This document shows, piece after piece, positions 1-6,911 of a stretch of 14,437 bases of DNA. This DNA is from an uncultured Clostridia bacterium (GTDB lineage Bacteria > Bacillota > Clostridia > TANB77 > CAG-508), in assembly GCA_934149155.1 (NCBI GenBank), contig CAKPDZ010000036.1, forward strand, positions 1 through 14,437, written 5' to 3'. Numbering within the stretch: the stretch's first letter is position 1; the number at the start of each line of letters is the position of its first letter. The notes beneath the pieces were generated by a model. That model saw only the letters and a program-made list of their open reading frames with translations. It was not told the origin of the DNA and made no database searches. Both the position numbers and the translations under genes were made by a program.

Positions 1-86
1 TTAGAAAATTGAATTGCATCATCTGTATTAATAGTATTTAATAATTTTTCAGTTTCTTTAATATTGTTGTGTATTTCATCAGCCAT
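1..86 (-). CDS. N-terminal fragment of an unknown protein, cut by the window edge
   Basis: Reading leftward from an ATG at 86, 28 codons stay open to the window edge. The peptide begins MADEIHNNIKETEKLL and is acidic and polar, with no signal peptide or membrane segment. A good ribosome site (GAGGTGA) lies 6 bases before the ATG, and a plausible promoter lies upstream at 107-135, so the start is well supported. The fragment is too short to assign to a family. It is transcribed divergently from the ABC transporter genes, so it could be a regulator or simply an unrelated neighbour; nothing in the sequence decides this. Confidence 0.6.
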   Translation of the reverse strand, partial: MADEIHNNIKETEKLLNTINTDDAIQFS

Positions 87-106
87 AAATTATCACCTCG
101 TTTATT

Positions 107-135
107 AGTATAACATATTATTAGCACAGAGTAAA
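107..135 (-). promoter_or_regulatory. Promoter of the leftward partial gene
   Basis: Reading the minus strand, a -35 box TTTACT (130-135) is followed by a 17-base spacer and the -10 box TATACT (107-112). A TG one base before the -10 gives an extended -10. It lies about 20 bases before the ribosome site of the gene that starts at 86. Confidence 0.55.
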
Positions 136-203
136 CAAAAGTTCGAAAAATTACAAAATTATTTTAATAGAGTATATGTATTTGGTTGCGAATTGTAACA
201 AAT

Positions 204-267
204 ACTAAGAAATATAACTTTGAATGTAATAAGCCGAGCCATGAAATGAAAAGTTATATCTCTTAGT
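204..267. repeat. Inverted repeat, 17-bp arms, in the divergent intergenic region
   Basis: Arms 204-220 (ACTAAGAAATATAACTT) and 251-267 pair at 16 of 17 positions, with a 30-base loop containing AAGCCGAGCC. There is no T-run, so it does not look like a simple terminator. It lies between the promoter of the leftward gene and that of the ABC transporter. Its role is unknown; it could be a regulatory site or the remnant of a mobile palindrome. Confidence 0.5.
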
Positions 268-286
268 CTTCTTATTATAAAACACA

Positions 287-308
287 AATATGAAAAAACT
301 TTCATATT
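287..308. promoter_or_regulatory. Perfect 9-bp palindrome next to the -35 box, candidate operator
   Basis: The half-site AATATGAAA (287-295) is repeated in inverted form as TTTCATATT (300-308) around a 4-base centre. It ends three bases before the -35 box of the ABC transporter promoter. A perfect palindrome in this place is typical of an activator or repressor site, but the bound protein is unknown, and in AT-rich DNA part of the match could be chance. Confidence 0.4.
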
Positions 309-311
309 CTA

Positions 312-340
312 TTGACTGAAAAGCGCAAAAGAAGTATAAT
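312..340 (+). promoter_or_regulatory. Near-consensus sigma-70/sigma-A promoter of the ABC transporter genes
   Basis: TTGACT (312-317), a 17-base spacer and TATAAT (335-340) match the housekeeping consensus at 11 of 12 positions. Transcription should begin near 347. This leaves a leader of about 170 bases before the ATPase start at 518, most of it occupied by the palindromic element at 361-486. Confidence 0.75.
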
Positions 341-360
341 CAAGAAAAAATAAAAGGGGC

Positions 361-486
361 GGTTGAAAAATAATTACAATTTTGGCTACGTCAAATTTCA
401 TTTAAAACGCGGTTACATACACCACGTATGCGCCCTTACCTTTTAAATAAAACTTTCCTTGCCAAAATTTAATTCTTTTCAAACCT
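361..486. repeat. Palindromic (MITE-like) element in the transcribed leader
   Basis: The outer arm at 361-386 (GGTTGAAAA, AATTA and AATTTTGGC blocks) is matched in inverted form by 461-486, with one bulge, one mismatch and one length difference. Inside, ATTTAAAA-type arms continue the pairing, and the centre (about 408-436) is clearly more GC-rich than the surroundings, with a small CATAC/GTATG hairpin at 416-430. There is no gene and no T-run terminator. Transcribed from the promoter at 312, it would fold into one long hairpin just ahead of the ABC transporter. Its sequence is unrelated to the repeats at 6698 and 12021. Confidence 0.6.
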
Positions 487-517
487 GGTTTGTGCCTTAA
501 GAAAGGAAGAAGATATA

Positions 518-1229
518 ATGAAAGAACTAATCAAATTTGAAAATGTTAAAAAAACATATAACATTGGAGAAAAAAGTTTCAATGCATTAGACGGAGTAGA
601 CTTCACAATAAATAAAGGAGAATTTGTAGTAATACTAGGACCATCAGGAGCAGGAAAATCAACACTATTAAACTTATTACGGAGGAATGGACACAGTAAC
701 ATCAGGAGAAATAACTGTAGAAGGAGAAAAAATATCAAACTATAATGAAAATCAACTAACAGACTATAGATCAGAAAATATAGGATTTATATTCCAATTT
801 TATAACATATTGCCAACACTAACAGTATTAGAAAATGTACAATTAATAAATGACATAGTAAAAGAGCCAAAAGATGCAAAAGAAATCTTAAAAGAAGTAG
901 GATTAGAACAACATTCAAATAAATTTCCAAACCAATTATCAGGAGGAGAACAACAAAGAGTATCAATTGCAAGAGCAATAGCAAAAAATCCAGTATTGCT
1001 ATTGTGTGATGAGCCAACAGGAGCATTAGATTCTAAAACAGGTGTAGAAGTATTAAAATTATTAAAAAAGCAATGTGATGCAAACAATGGAGAAAATACA
1101 GTAATTATAGTAACACATAATAGTCTAATTGCAGAAGTTGCTGATAGAGTAATAAGACTAAAAAACGGAAGAGTAGAAAGCAATGAAATAAATAATCAAC
1201 CAAAAAATATTGAGGAGGTAAATTGGTAA
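518..1229 (+). pseudogene. ABC transporter ATP-binding protein (MacB/LolD type), frameshifted by one inserted base
   Basis: This is the cytoplasmic ATPase of a MacB/LolD-type exporter. The first 54 codons (518-679) contain the Walker A motif GPSGAGKST (residues 41-49). The family continuation L-L-G-G-M-D then appears one frame over. Removing the C at 680 restores a single 236-residue reading frame, the usual length for the family. The second part has the Q-loop (FIFQFYN), signature LSGGEQQR, Walker B LLLCDEPTGALDS and the H-loop histidine (IIVTHN). As written, translation from 518 stops at 745; the second part is open from about 687 to 1229. The ATG at 687 has GGAGG only one base before it, too close for normal initiation. 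The ribosome site for 518 is GAAAGGAAG. The intact second part suggests a sequencing error or very recent mutation; a programmed shift is less likely. Confidence 0.85.
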
Positions 1230-3517
1230 TGTTAAAAAGAAAAATGTTTCGAGATATAAGACTTAACTTATCACAATTTATCACAATATTTTTAATGATA
1301 TTTTTAGGGGTAATGGTATATGCAGGTGTAAGGTCTTATATGGAAGGTATGCAAAATACTGCAAATGTTTTTTATATTGAGAATAATTTACAAGATTTAG
1401 ATGTAGTAGGGCAAAAATTTACAGATGAAGATTTAGAAAATATCAAAAATATTGAACATGTAAAAAATGCAGAAAGAAAACTAACTATAACAGGAACGAT
1501 GGAATCAGAAGAAGACAGAACATTGCAAATAAATTTTATAGAGTCAAATGGGATATCAAAATTTTATGTTGCAGATGGAAAAGCATTTGACAAAGAAACA
1601 AAAGGAGTATGGCTTGACGAATATTATGCAAATCATAACAATTTAAAGGTTGGAGATACAATCAAAATAAAATATGACAAAATGACTTTAGAAGAAGAAA
1701 TCATAGGACTTGTAAATATTCCAGACCATGTTTATGACATAAAAGATGAATCAGCAATATTCCCAAATCATATTGATTATGGATTTTGCTATTTGTCAAC
1801 AAAAGAATTGCCAGAAAATATGTCCATATATAATTATGTGATGGTAGATGTAGATAATGAAGAAAACAAAAACTATGTGAAAAATGAAATAGAAGATAAA
1901 GTAAAAGATGCAATTGCGGTAACAGACATAAAAGATGAGTTTTCGTATTCGTCTTATCAAAATGAAATTGAAGAAGGAGAGACATATGTAGGAGTATTTA
2001 CAGGGCTATTCTTATTTATAGCAATCTTATCTGTTATTACAACAATGACAAGAGTGGTAAAAAAGCAAAGAATACAAATAGGAACATTAAAAGCATTAGG
2101 ATTTAAGAAAACAAAAATAACAAATCATTATGTTGGTTATGGATTTTGGATTGCAACATTTGCAGCAATAGTAGGTTTAATAGTAGGTCCACTTTTTATA
2201 GGAAACTTATTTATTGGTATGGAAATGTCATATTTTCAAGTTCCAAATGGAAAAGCAGCAGTTTCAAATAGCAGTTTCTTAGTTGCAATAGCAGTAATAC
2301 TTATAGTGTCACTTGTTACATATATCACATGTAGAAGCGAACTAAAAGAAAGTCCTGCAGAAACATTAAGAACAGAAATGCCAAATATAAAGAAAAATAG
2401 TTTGAATATTACAACAAAAGGAATATTTAAAAATATGGGATTTTCTTCAAAATGGAATATCAGAGATATCATAAGAAATAAAATGAGAACTCTTATGGGA
2501 ATAGCTGGAATGGCAGGGTGTTGTATGCTTTTAGTATGTGCATTTGGAATGTTAGATACAATGAAAAATTTTATTGACACACAATTTGAAAAGCTATATA
2601 ATTTTGATTATAAATTAACTTTAAAAAGTGAATATACAGAAGACGTATTAGATAAAATAACAGCTGAATATGGAAATAATACTTCTAAAACTCTAGGAAT
2701 AGAAGTCAAAAATGGAAATACTAGAGAAGCGAATAACATATTTGTAGATGATAGTAATGGTTATGTAAGATTTATAAAACATAATGGAGAATTTATGGAG
2801 CTTTCTTCAGATGATGGAGTATATGTTACAGAGAAATTAGCTAAAAACAAAGGATATAAAATAGGAGATAAAATTTCTTGGCATATTTATGGAGATGACA
2901 AATATTATGAAAGCGAAATAGTTGGATTTGACAGAGATCCACAAAATCAAAATATAAAAATGACTAGAAAATATCTAGAATCTTTAGGAATTGAATATAA
3001 GCCAGATGCTGTTTATACAAATAAAGATTTAAGCAACACTAAAGAAATTGATGGAGTAGAAATAATACAAGACAAACAAGCATTAGAAGATGGCATGAAT
3101 AGTATGATTAACACAATGAAAACTATGATTATATTATTAATTGTTATTGCATCAATTTTAGGAGGAGTAATAATATACAATTTAGGAATATTGTCATTTA
3201 CAGAAAAACAATATCAATTTGCTACACTAAAAGTGCTTGGGTTTAAAAATTCAAAAATAAAGAAAATATACATAAAACAAAATAATTGGATAACAATAAT
3301 ATCAATTATCCTAGGACTTCCATTAGGATATTATATGACAAGCTTTATTTTTAAAATGGCATTAGCAGAAACTTATGATTTTAGCAGTCATATCAAACTG
3401 TTATCATATATATTTGCTATAGTTGGAACTTTTATTGTATCTTATATATTTTCTAAAATATTAGCTAAAAAAGTTGATAAGATTGATATGGTTACAAGTT
3501 TAAAAGGAAATGAATAG
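1229..3517 (+). CDS. FtsX-family ABC transporter permease, duplicated domain (8 predicted membrane segments)
   Basis: This is the membrane partner of the preceding ATPase. The hydropathy pattern is 1+3+1+3: segments near residues 17-36, 252-275, 300-325, 349-367, 418-443, 633-657, 686-708 and 724-743. Two large extracellular domains lie after segments 1 and 5. Each half carries the FtsX-type cytoplasmic motif, IGTLKALGF in the first and ATLKVLGF in the second. At 762 residues it matches two-repeat FtsX permeases of Gram-positive bacteria. I chose the ATG at 1229, which overlaps the ATPase stop (TAATG) and implies translational coupling; GAGGAGG lies 10 bases upstream. A TTG at 1223 in the same frame is possible but sits only 4 bases from that site. 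The substrate cannot be read from sequence; relatives move lipoproteins, peptides or antibiotics. Confidence 0.88.
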   Translation: MLKRKMFRDIRLNLSQFITIFLMIFLGVMVYAGVRSYMEGMQNTANVFYIENNLQDLDVVGQKFTDEDLENIKNIEHVKNAERKLTITGTMESEEDRTLQINFIESNGISKFYVADGKAFDKETKGVWLDEYYANHNNLKVGDTIKIKYDKMTLEEEIIGLVNIPDHVYDIKDESAIFPNHIDYGFCYLSTKELPENMSIYNYVMVDVDNEENKNYVKNEIEDKVKDAIAVTDIKDEFSYSSYQNEIEEGETYVGVFTGLFLFIAILSVITTMTRVVKKQRIQIGTLKALGFKKTKITNHYVGYGFWIATFAAIVGLIVGPLFIGNLFIGMEMSYFQVPNGKAAVSNSSFLVAIAVILIVSLVTYITCRSELKESPAETLRTEMPNIKKNSLNITTKGIFKNMGFSSKWNIRDIIRNKMRTLMGIAGMAGCCMLLVCAFGMLDTMKNFIDTQFEKLYNFDYKLTLKSEYTEDVLDKITAEYGNNTSKTLGIEVKNGNTREANNIFVDDSNGYVRFIKHNGEFMELSSDDGVYVTEKLAKNKGYKIGDKISWHIYGDDKYYESEIVGFDRDPQNQNIKMTRKYLESLGIEYKPDAVYTNKDLSNTKEIDGVEIIQDKQALEDGMNSMINTMKTMIILLIVIASILGGVIIYNLGILSFTEKQYQFATLKVLGFKNSKIKKIYIKQNNWITIISIILGLPLGYYMTSFIFKMALAETYDFSSHIKLLSYIFAIVGTFIVSYIFSKILAKKVDKIDMVTSLKGNE

Positions 3518-3535
3518 AAATACGGAGGGATAAAA

Positions 3536-4231
3536 ATGATTAAATTAATATTAGTTAGACATGGTCAAAGCATGTGGAATTTAGAAAACAAATTTACAGG
3601 TTGGACAGATGTTGAATTGTCTGAGCAAGGAATCAATGAAGCAAAAGAAGCGGGAAAAGTTTTAAGAGAACAAGGATTTCATTTTGATATAGCTTTTACA
3701 TCTGTATTAAAAAGAGCAGAAGATACACTTGATTATATATTAAAAGAAATGGGCGAAGAAAATATAGAAATAAAAAGAAGTTGGAGGCTAAATGAAAGAC
3801 ATTATGGTGCTTTACAAGGATTAAACAAAGATGAAACAAGAGAAAAATATGGTGCAGAGCAGGTATTATTATGGAGAAGAAGTACAAATGTAAGACCACC
3901 AGAATTAGAAGAAACAGATCCAAGATATCCAGGTAATGATCCTAAATATAAAGATTTAACTAAAGAAGAACTACCAAAAACAGAAAACTTAGTAGATACA
4001 ATCAAAAGAGTTGTTGAATATTGGGATACTGATATAAAGCCTGAATTAGAGAAGGGAAAAAGAGTTATAATTACAGCTCATGGAAACAGCCTAAGAGGTT
4101 TAATAAAATATTTAGATGGTATGAGTGATGAAGATGTTATTAAACTTGAATTACAAACAGGTAATCCAATTTGTTATGAATTAGATGATAATTTAAAACC
4201 TATAAGACATTATTATTTAAAAAATAAATAA
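3536..4231 (+). CDS. gpmA: 2,3-bisphosphoglycerate-dependent phosphoglycerate mutase
   Basis: This enzyme interconverts 3-phosphoglycerate and 2-phosphoglycerate in glycolysis and gluconeogenesis, in the cytoplasm. The N-terminal LVRHGQSMWN motif contains the phosphorylated histidine (H9) next to R8. FTGWTDVELSEQG is typical of the dPGM branch. R60, E87 in NERHYGALQG and the second catalytic histidine H182 in AHGNSLRG are all present. The length of 231 residues is normal for the family. The start at 3536 follows GGAGGG by six bases and lies 18 bases after the permease stop, so it may be partly read through from the ABC genes. An inverted repeat follows the stop codon. The cofactor-independent enzyme is excluded by the RHG motif. 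Confidence 0.97.
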   Translation: MIKLILVRHGQSMWNLENKFTGWTDVELSEQGINEAKEAGKVLREQGFHFDIAFTSVLKRAEDTLDYILKEMGEENIEIKRSWRLNERHYGALQGLNKDETREKYGAEQVLLWRRSTNVRPPELEETDPRYPGNDPKYKDLTKEELPKTENLVDTIKRVVEYWDTDIKPELEKGKRVIITAHGNSLRGLIKYLDGMSDEDVIKLELQTGNPICYELDDNLKPIRHYYLKNK

Positions 4232-4237
4232 TTGAAT

Positions 4238-4284
4238 AATAGAATTAACCATGTGATTTTAAATAAGCACATGGTTATTCTATT
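4238..4284 (+). terminator. Long stem-loop after gpmA, probable terminator
   Basis: Arms AATAGAATTAACCATGTG (4238-4255) and CACATGGTTATTCTATT (4268-4284) pair throughout except for one bulged base; the loop is 12 bases. There is no clean T-run after the stem, although the descending arm is U-rich. It begins six bases after the gpmA stop and ends before the next promoter, which fits a transcription boundary or mRNA-stabilising hairpin. Confidence 0.55.
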
Positions 4285-4301
4285 GTATAAAAACTCCATG
4301 C

Positions 4302-4330
4302 TTGATTTTTAAATAAATATATAGTAGAAT
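4302..4330 (+). promoter_or_regulatory. Promoter of the nucleoside kinase gene
   Basis: TTGATT (4302-4307), a 17-base spacer and TAGAAT (4325-4330). The predicted start of transcription, near 4337, lies after the in-frame GTG at 4335. This supports choosing the later ATG at 4374 as the translation start of the kinase. Confidence 0.6.
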
Positions 4331-4373
4331 AGGAGTGTTCAAAAATATACTAAAGCGAGAAAGGAAGAAAAAT

Positions 4374-5975
4374 ATGGAAGGAAAAATATCAGAACTATTA
4401 AAAGAACAAATAGAAAAAAGTAAATATCCAGTAGTTGGAGCAAAATACAATAATGAATATAAAAATTTAGATGATGTCGTATCAAGTGAAGGGAAAATCG
4501 AATTAATAGATATCAATTCTAAAGAAGGAATGAAAATATACAGAAGAACATTAACATATATAATGGGAAAAGCTTTTTGGCATACATATCCAGGAGCATA
4601 TATAACTGTAAATTATCAATTATCAAATTCTATGTATTGCGATATTGATAACATGGAAGTAACAGAAGAAATGTTAGAAAAAGTAAAAAACAAAATGCAA
4701 GAGATAATTGAACAAGATTTAAAAATAGAAAAAAGAACAATGACAAGAGAAGAGGCAGAAAAATTTTATAATCATACAAATACATCAAAAGGAAGATTAC
4801 AATTTGATGTAGAAGAAAAACAAGATATTAATATGTATTATTGTGATGATTATTTTAATTATATATATGAAACAATTGCGACACATACAGGAGTAACTAA
4901 AGTTTTTGACTTACAAAAATATAGCAAAGGATTTTTATTAAGATATCCAAGCACACAAGATGTAAACAATTTGCCAGAATTTAAAGAAACAAAAAAATTG
5001 CTATGGGCATTACAAGAATATGAAACAATTTATAAAGTTTTAAATGTAGGAACAGTATATAAATTAAACAAAACAGTAAAAGAAGACAAAATAAGATATT
5101 TAATATTATTGTCAGAAGCACTACATGAAAAGAAAATTTCTCAAATAGCTGATAAAATAGCTAAAAGAAAAGGTGTAAAAATGGTCTTAATAGCAGGACC
5201 ATCATCATCTGGAAAAACAACATTTGCACAAAGATTAGGAATTCAGTTAAAGATTAATGGTTTAAGACCTGTAACAATATCTGTAGACAACTATTTTGTA
5301 GAGAGACCAGATACACCAAGAAACGAAAAAGGTGAATATGATTTTGAGAGTATTCATGCTATAGATATAGACTTATTTAATAAACATCTATTAGCTTTAT
5401 TAAATGGTGAAGAAGTAGAAATGCCAGAATTTGATTTTCATGAGGGAACAAAAAAATATAATGGAAATAAAATCAAATTAGAAAAAGATGATGTATTAGT
5501 AATAGAGGGAATTCATTGTTTAAATGATGAATTGACAAAAAGAATACCACAAGATCAAAAATACAAAATCTACATAAGTGCATTAACAGTACTTAATATG
5601 GATGCATTTAATAGAATCTCTACAACAGATACAAGATTAATAAGGAGAATAGTTAGAGATAATCAATTCAGAGGCTATTCAGCTCAAGATACAATTTCAA
5701 CTTGGAATAATGTAAATAGACGAGAAGAAAAAAATATATTCCCATTCCAAGAAGAAGCTGATAGTATATTTAACACATCTTTAATTTATGAACTAGGAGT
5801 ATTAAAAAATGAAGCAATGCCTTTATTGGAAAAAATAACAAATGATGAACCAGAATATGCAGAAGCACAAAGATTACTTGAAATATTACGTTATTTTGAG
5901 CCAATTTCTAAAGATATAGTTCCAAGAAATTCATTATTGAAGGAATTCCTTGGAGGAGGAGACTTTAAGGGGTAA
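4374..5975 (+). CDS. Nucleoside (uridine) kinase with threonyl-tRNA-synthetase-like N-terminal region
   Basis: The C-terminal half is a P-loop kinase of the uridine kinase/phosphoribulokinase family: Walker A GPSSSGKTT (275-283), SVDNYF (303-308) and VIEGIHCLND (376-385). It probably phosphorylates a nucleoside such as uridine in pyrimidine salvage. Residues about 17-52 resemble a TGS domain and 53-135 the second additional (editing-type) domain of threonyl-tRNA synthetase, ending in a REEAEKFY motif. The HxxxH metal and editing motif of the synthetase is replaced here by R-T-L-T-Y (58-62), so editing activity is unlikely. The total of 533 residues is typical of this fused family. AAGGA lies eight bases before the ATG. 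An in-frame GTG at 4335 is rejected because it precedes the predicted transcript start. The physiological substrate is inferred. Confidence 0.88.
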   Translation: MEGKISELLKEQIEKSKYPVVGAKYNNEYKNLDDVVSSEGKIELIDINSKEGMKIYRRTLTYIMGKAFWHTYPGAYITVNYQLSNSMYCDIDNMEVTEEMLEKVKNKMQEIIEQDLKIEKRTMTREEAEKFYNHTNTSKGRLQFDVEEKQDINMYYCDDYFNYIYETIATHTGVTKVFDLQKYSKGFLLRYPSTQDVNNLPEFKETKKLLWALQEYETIYKVLNVGTVYKLNKTVKEDKIRYLILLSEALHEKKISQIADKIAKRKGVKMVLIAGPSSSGKTTFAQRLGIQLKINGLRPVTISVDNYFVERPDTPRNEKGEYDFESIHAIDIDLFNKHLLALLNGEEVEMPEFDFHEGTKKYNGNKIKLEKDDVLVIEGIHCLNDELTKRIPQDQKYKIYISALTVLNMDAFNRISTTDTRLIRRIVRDNQFRGYSAQDTISTWNNVNRREEKNIFPFQEEADSIFNTSLIYELGVLKNEAMPLLEKITNDEPEYAEAQRLLEILRYFEPISKDIVPRNSLLKEFLGGGDFKG

Positions 5976-6020
5976 ATGCACAGAAAAGAACCGGTCTTAA
6001 ATGTGCAGTAGGAGAGTGAA

Positions 6021-6347
6021 ATGTTAGAAAAAAGTAAGTTTACAAAGATTGACGAAGAATTTATATGTGAAAATTGTGGCAAAAAGGTTCCTAAGTTGGG
6101 ATACACTTGTAGGAACCATTGCCCATATTGTCTGCATTCTAAACATTTAGATGTTAATCCTGGAGATAGAGCAGAAACTTGCCATGGAATGCTAGAGCCT
6201 ATTGGTATTGAAACTAATTCTAAAAAGGGATATGTTATTGTGTTTAGATGTAAAAAGTGTGGGGCAATAAGAAAGAATAAAGTTGCAGAAGATGATAATA
6301 TGGATGAAGTAATAAAATTATCTGTTAAGAGGGATGGACCATTTTAA
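6021..6347 (+). CDS. RNHCP-domain zinc-ribbon protein
   Basis: A 108-residue protein that contains the name-giving motif of the RNHCP family (CRNHCPYCL) and further cysteine pairs: CENCG near residue 18, a Cys-His (TCHG) and CKKCG near residue 80. These probably bind one or two zinc ions. No signal peptide or membrane segment is seen, so it is cytoplasmic. The molecular function of the family is unknown; metal-dependent nucleic-acid binding is only a guess. A GGAGAG site precedes the ATG. It starts 45 bases after the kinase stop with no terminator between them, apart from a weak TGCACA/TGTGCA hairpin (5977-6007), so the two genes are probably cotranscribed. A strong terminator follows. Confidence 0.85.
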   Translation: MLEKSKFTKIDEEFICENCGKKVPKLGYTCRNHCPYCLHSKHLDVNPGDRAETCHGMLEPIGIETNSKKGYVIVFRCKKCGAIRKNKVAEDDNMDEVIKLSVKRDGPF

Positions 6348-6353
6348 CAAAAA

Positions 6354-6384
6354 GAAAAAACGCTTTATATTGAAGCGTTTTTTC
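6354..6384. terminator. Bidirectional intrinsic terminator between the RNHCP gene and rpmB
   Basis: Perfect 12-bp arms (GAAAAAACGCTT, 6354-6365, and AAGCGTTTTTTC, 6373-6384) flank a 7-base loop. The stem carries a T-run on either strand, so it can end transcription of both converging genes. Its last base is the third base of the rpmB stop codon as read leftward. Confidence 0.9.
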
Positions 6385-6581
6385 TATGCTCTTTTAACTT
6401 TTCCGTTTTTTAAACATTTTGCACATACATGGATTCTTTTTATTTCTCCATCAACATCAGCTTTTACTGTTCTTAAGTTTGGTTTCCAAGTACGTGGTGC
6501 TCTTTTACTTATATGAGAACGAGTTATACTTAATTTATTTCCATGAATTGCTGTTTTTTCACAAATTGCACATTTTGCCAT
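6384..6581 (-). CDS. rpmB: 50S ribosomal protein L28
   Basis: The 65-residue product begins MAKCAICEKTAIHGNKLS and contains SKRAPRTWKPNL, the characteristic L28 core, then HVCAKCLKNGKVKRA. The two CxxC pairs (residues 4-7 and near 53-56) mark the zinc-binding form of L28. It is a component of the large ribosomal subunit. The start at 6581 is set by AGGAGGTG 9 bases upstream; an ATG 12 bases earlier, which would add MYLI, lies inside the spacer and is rejected. The gene is a single-gene unit with its own candidate promoter and a shared terminator. As usual for rpmB, the neighbours are unrelated to ribosome function. Confidence 0.97.
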   Translation of the reverse strand: MAKCAICEKTAIHGNKLSITRSHISKRAPRTWKPNLRTVKADVDGEIKRIHVCAKCLKNGKVKRA

Positions 6582-6628
6582 GATTAAATACACCTCCTAT
6601 TTTTATTTTATAAACATGACTAATACTA

Positions 6629-6657
6629 AGTTTATCATACTATTTGTAAAAATACAA
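6629..6657 (-). promoter_or_regulatory. Candidate rpmB promoter
   Basis: On the minus strand, TTGTAT (6652-6657), a 17-base spacer and TAAACT (6629-6634). It lies about 30 bases before the rpmB ribosome site. Both boxes have two mismatches to consensus, so this is tentative. Confidence 0.4.
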
Positions 6658-6697
6658 GTGTTTTTGGAAAATTTCTGCAAAGAGTTGTGGCAACCTG

Positions 6698-6909
6698 TTA
6701 TAATTTACGGATAAAGTATATAGGTTTTAGAAAATTAATAATATATTGTTTTTGTATACCTTGGTGTCGCAATCTCCATATTAAAAATAATAGTATGTAG
6801 ATTGCTCCATATCGCATTCGCTTCGCTCATTTGGTCGCTTACGCGGTATTTCAAAAACAATATATTATTAATTTTTTTAATATAATGCTTTATAAGTTGT
6901 AAATTGTAA
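6698..6909 (-). repeat. MITE-like palindromic element, copy 1 (inverted relative to copy 2)
   Basis: Inner arms of 24 bp (6731-6754 and 6852-6875) are perfect inverted repeats of an AATAATATATTG-containing sequence. Weaker pairing continues outward to TTATAATTTAC (6698) and GTAAATTGTAA (6909). The middle has a nested hairpin with GCAATC/GATTGC arms and an asymmetric, comparatively GC-rich segment at 6800-6849. The reverse complement of that segment is identical over 50 bases to 12086-12135 in copy 2; a second block at 6755-6774 is shared over 20 bases. There is no transposase, so if mobile it is non-autonomous. Its right end lies three bases from the carboxypeptidase stop, so its hairpin may also form the 3' end of that transcript. 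Exact outer ends are uncertain and no target duplication is obvious. Confidence 0.8.
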
Positions 6910-6911
6910 CT

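Noticed and set aside
341..517. Known riboswitch or T-box in the ABC transporter leader
   Set aside because: No T-box motif, no recognised riboswitch core and no terminator hairpin with T-run are visible; only the palindromic element is supported.
687..1229. Separate gene starting at the ATG at 687
   Set aside because: It would lack Walker A and so be a non-functional ATPase fragment; GGAGG is one base from the ATG. It is the second half of the frameshifted gene.
4335..4373. Upstream in-frame GTG extension of the nucleoside kinase
   Set aside because: It lies at or before the predicted transcription start, and the ATG at 4374 has a proper ribosome site; the added residues do not match the family.
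6334..6516. Plus-strand ORF of 60 codons across the rpmB region
   Set aside because: It overlaps the terminator and is antisense to rpmB, with no ribosome site and no recognisable protein features.
6731..6754. Resemblance of the repeat arms to NrdR boxes (AATATATTG-like)
   Set aside because: The match belongs to the repeat arms and also occurs next to rpmB; it lies downstream, not upstream, of nrdD, so control of nrdD is not supported.
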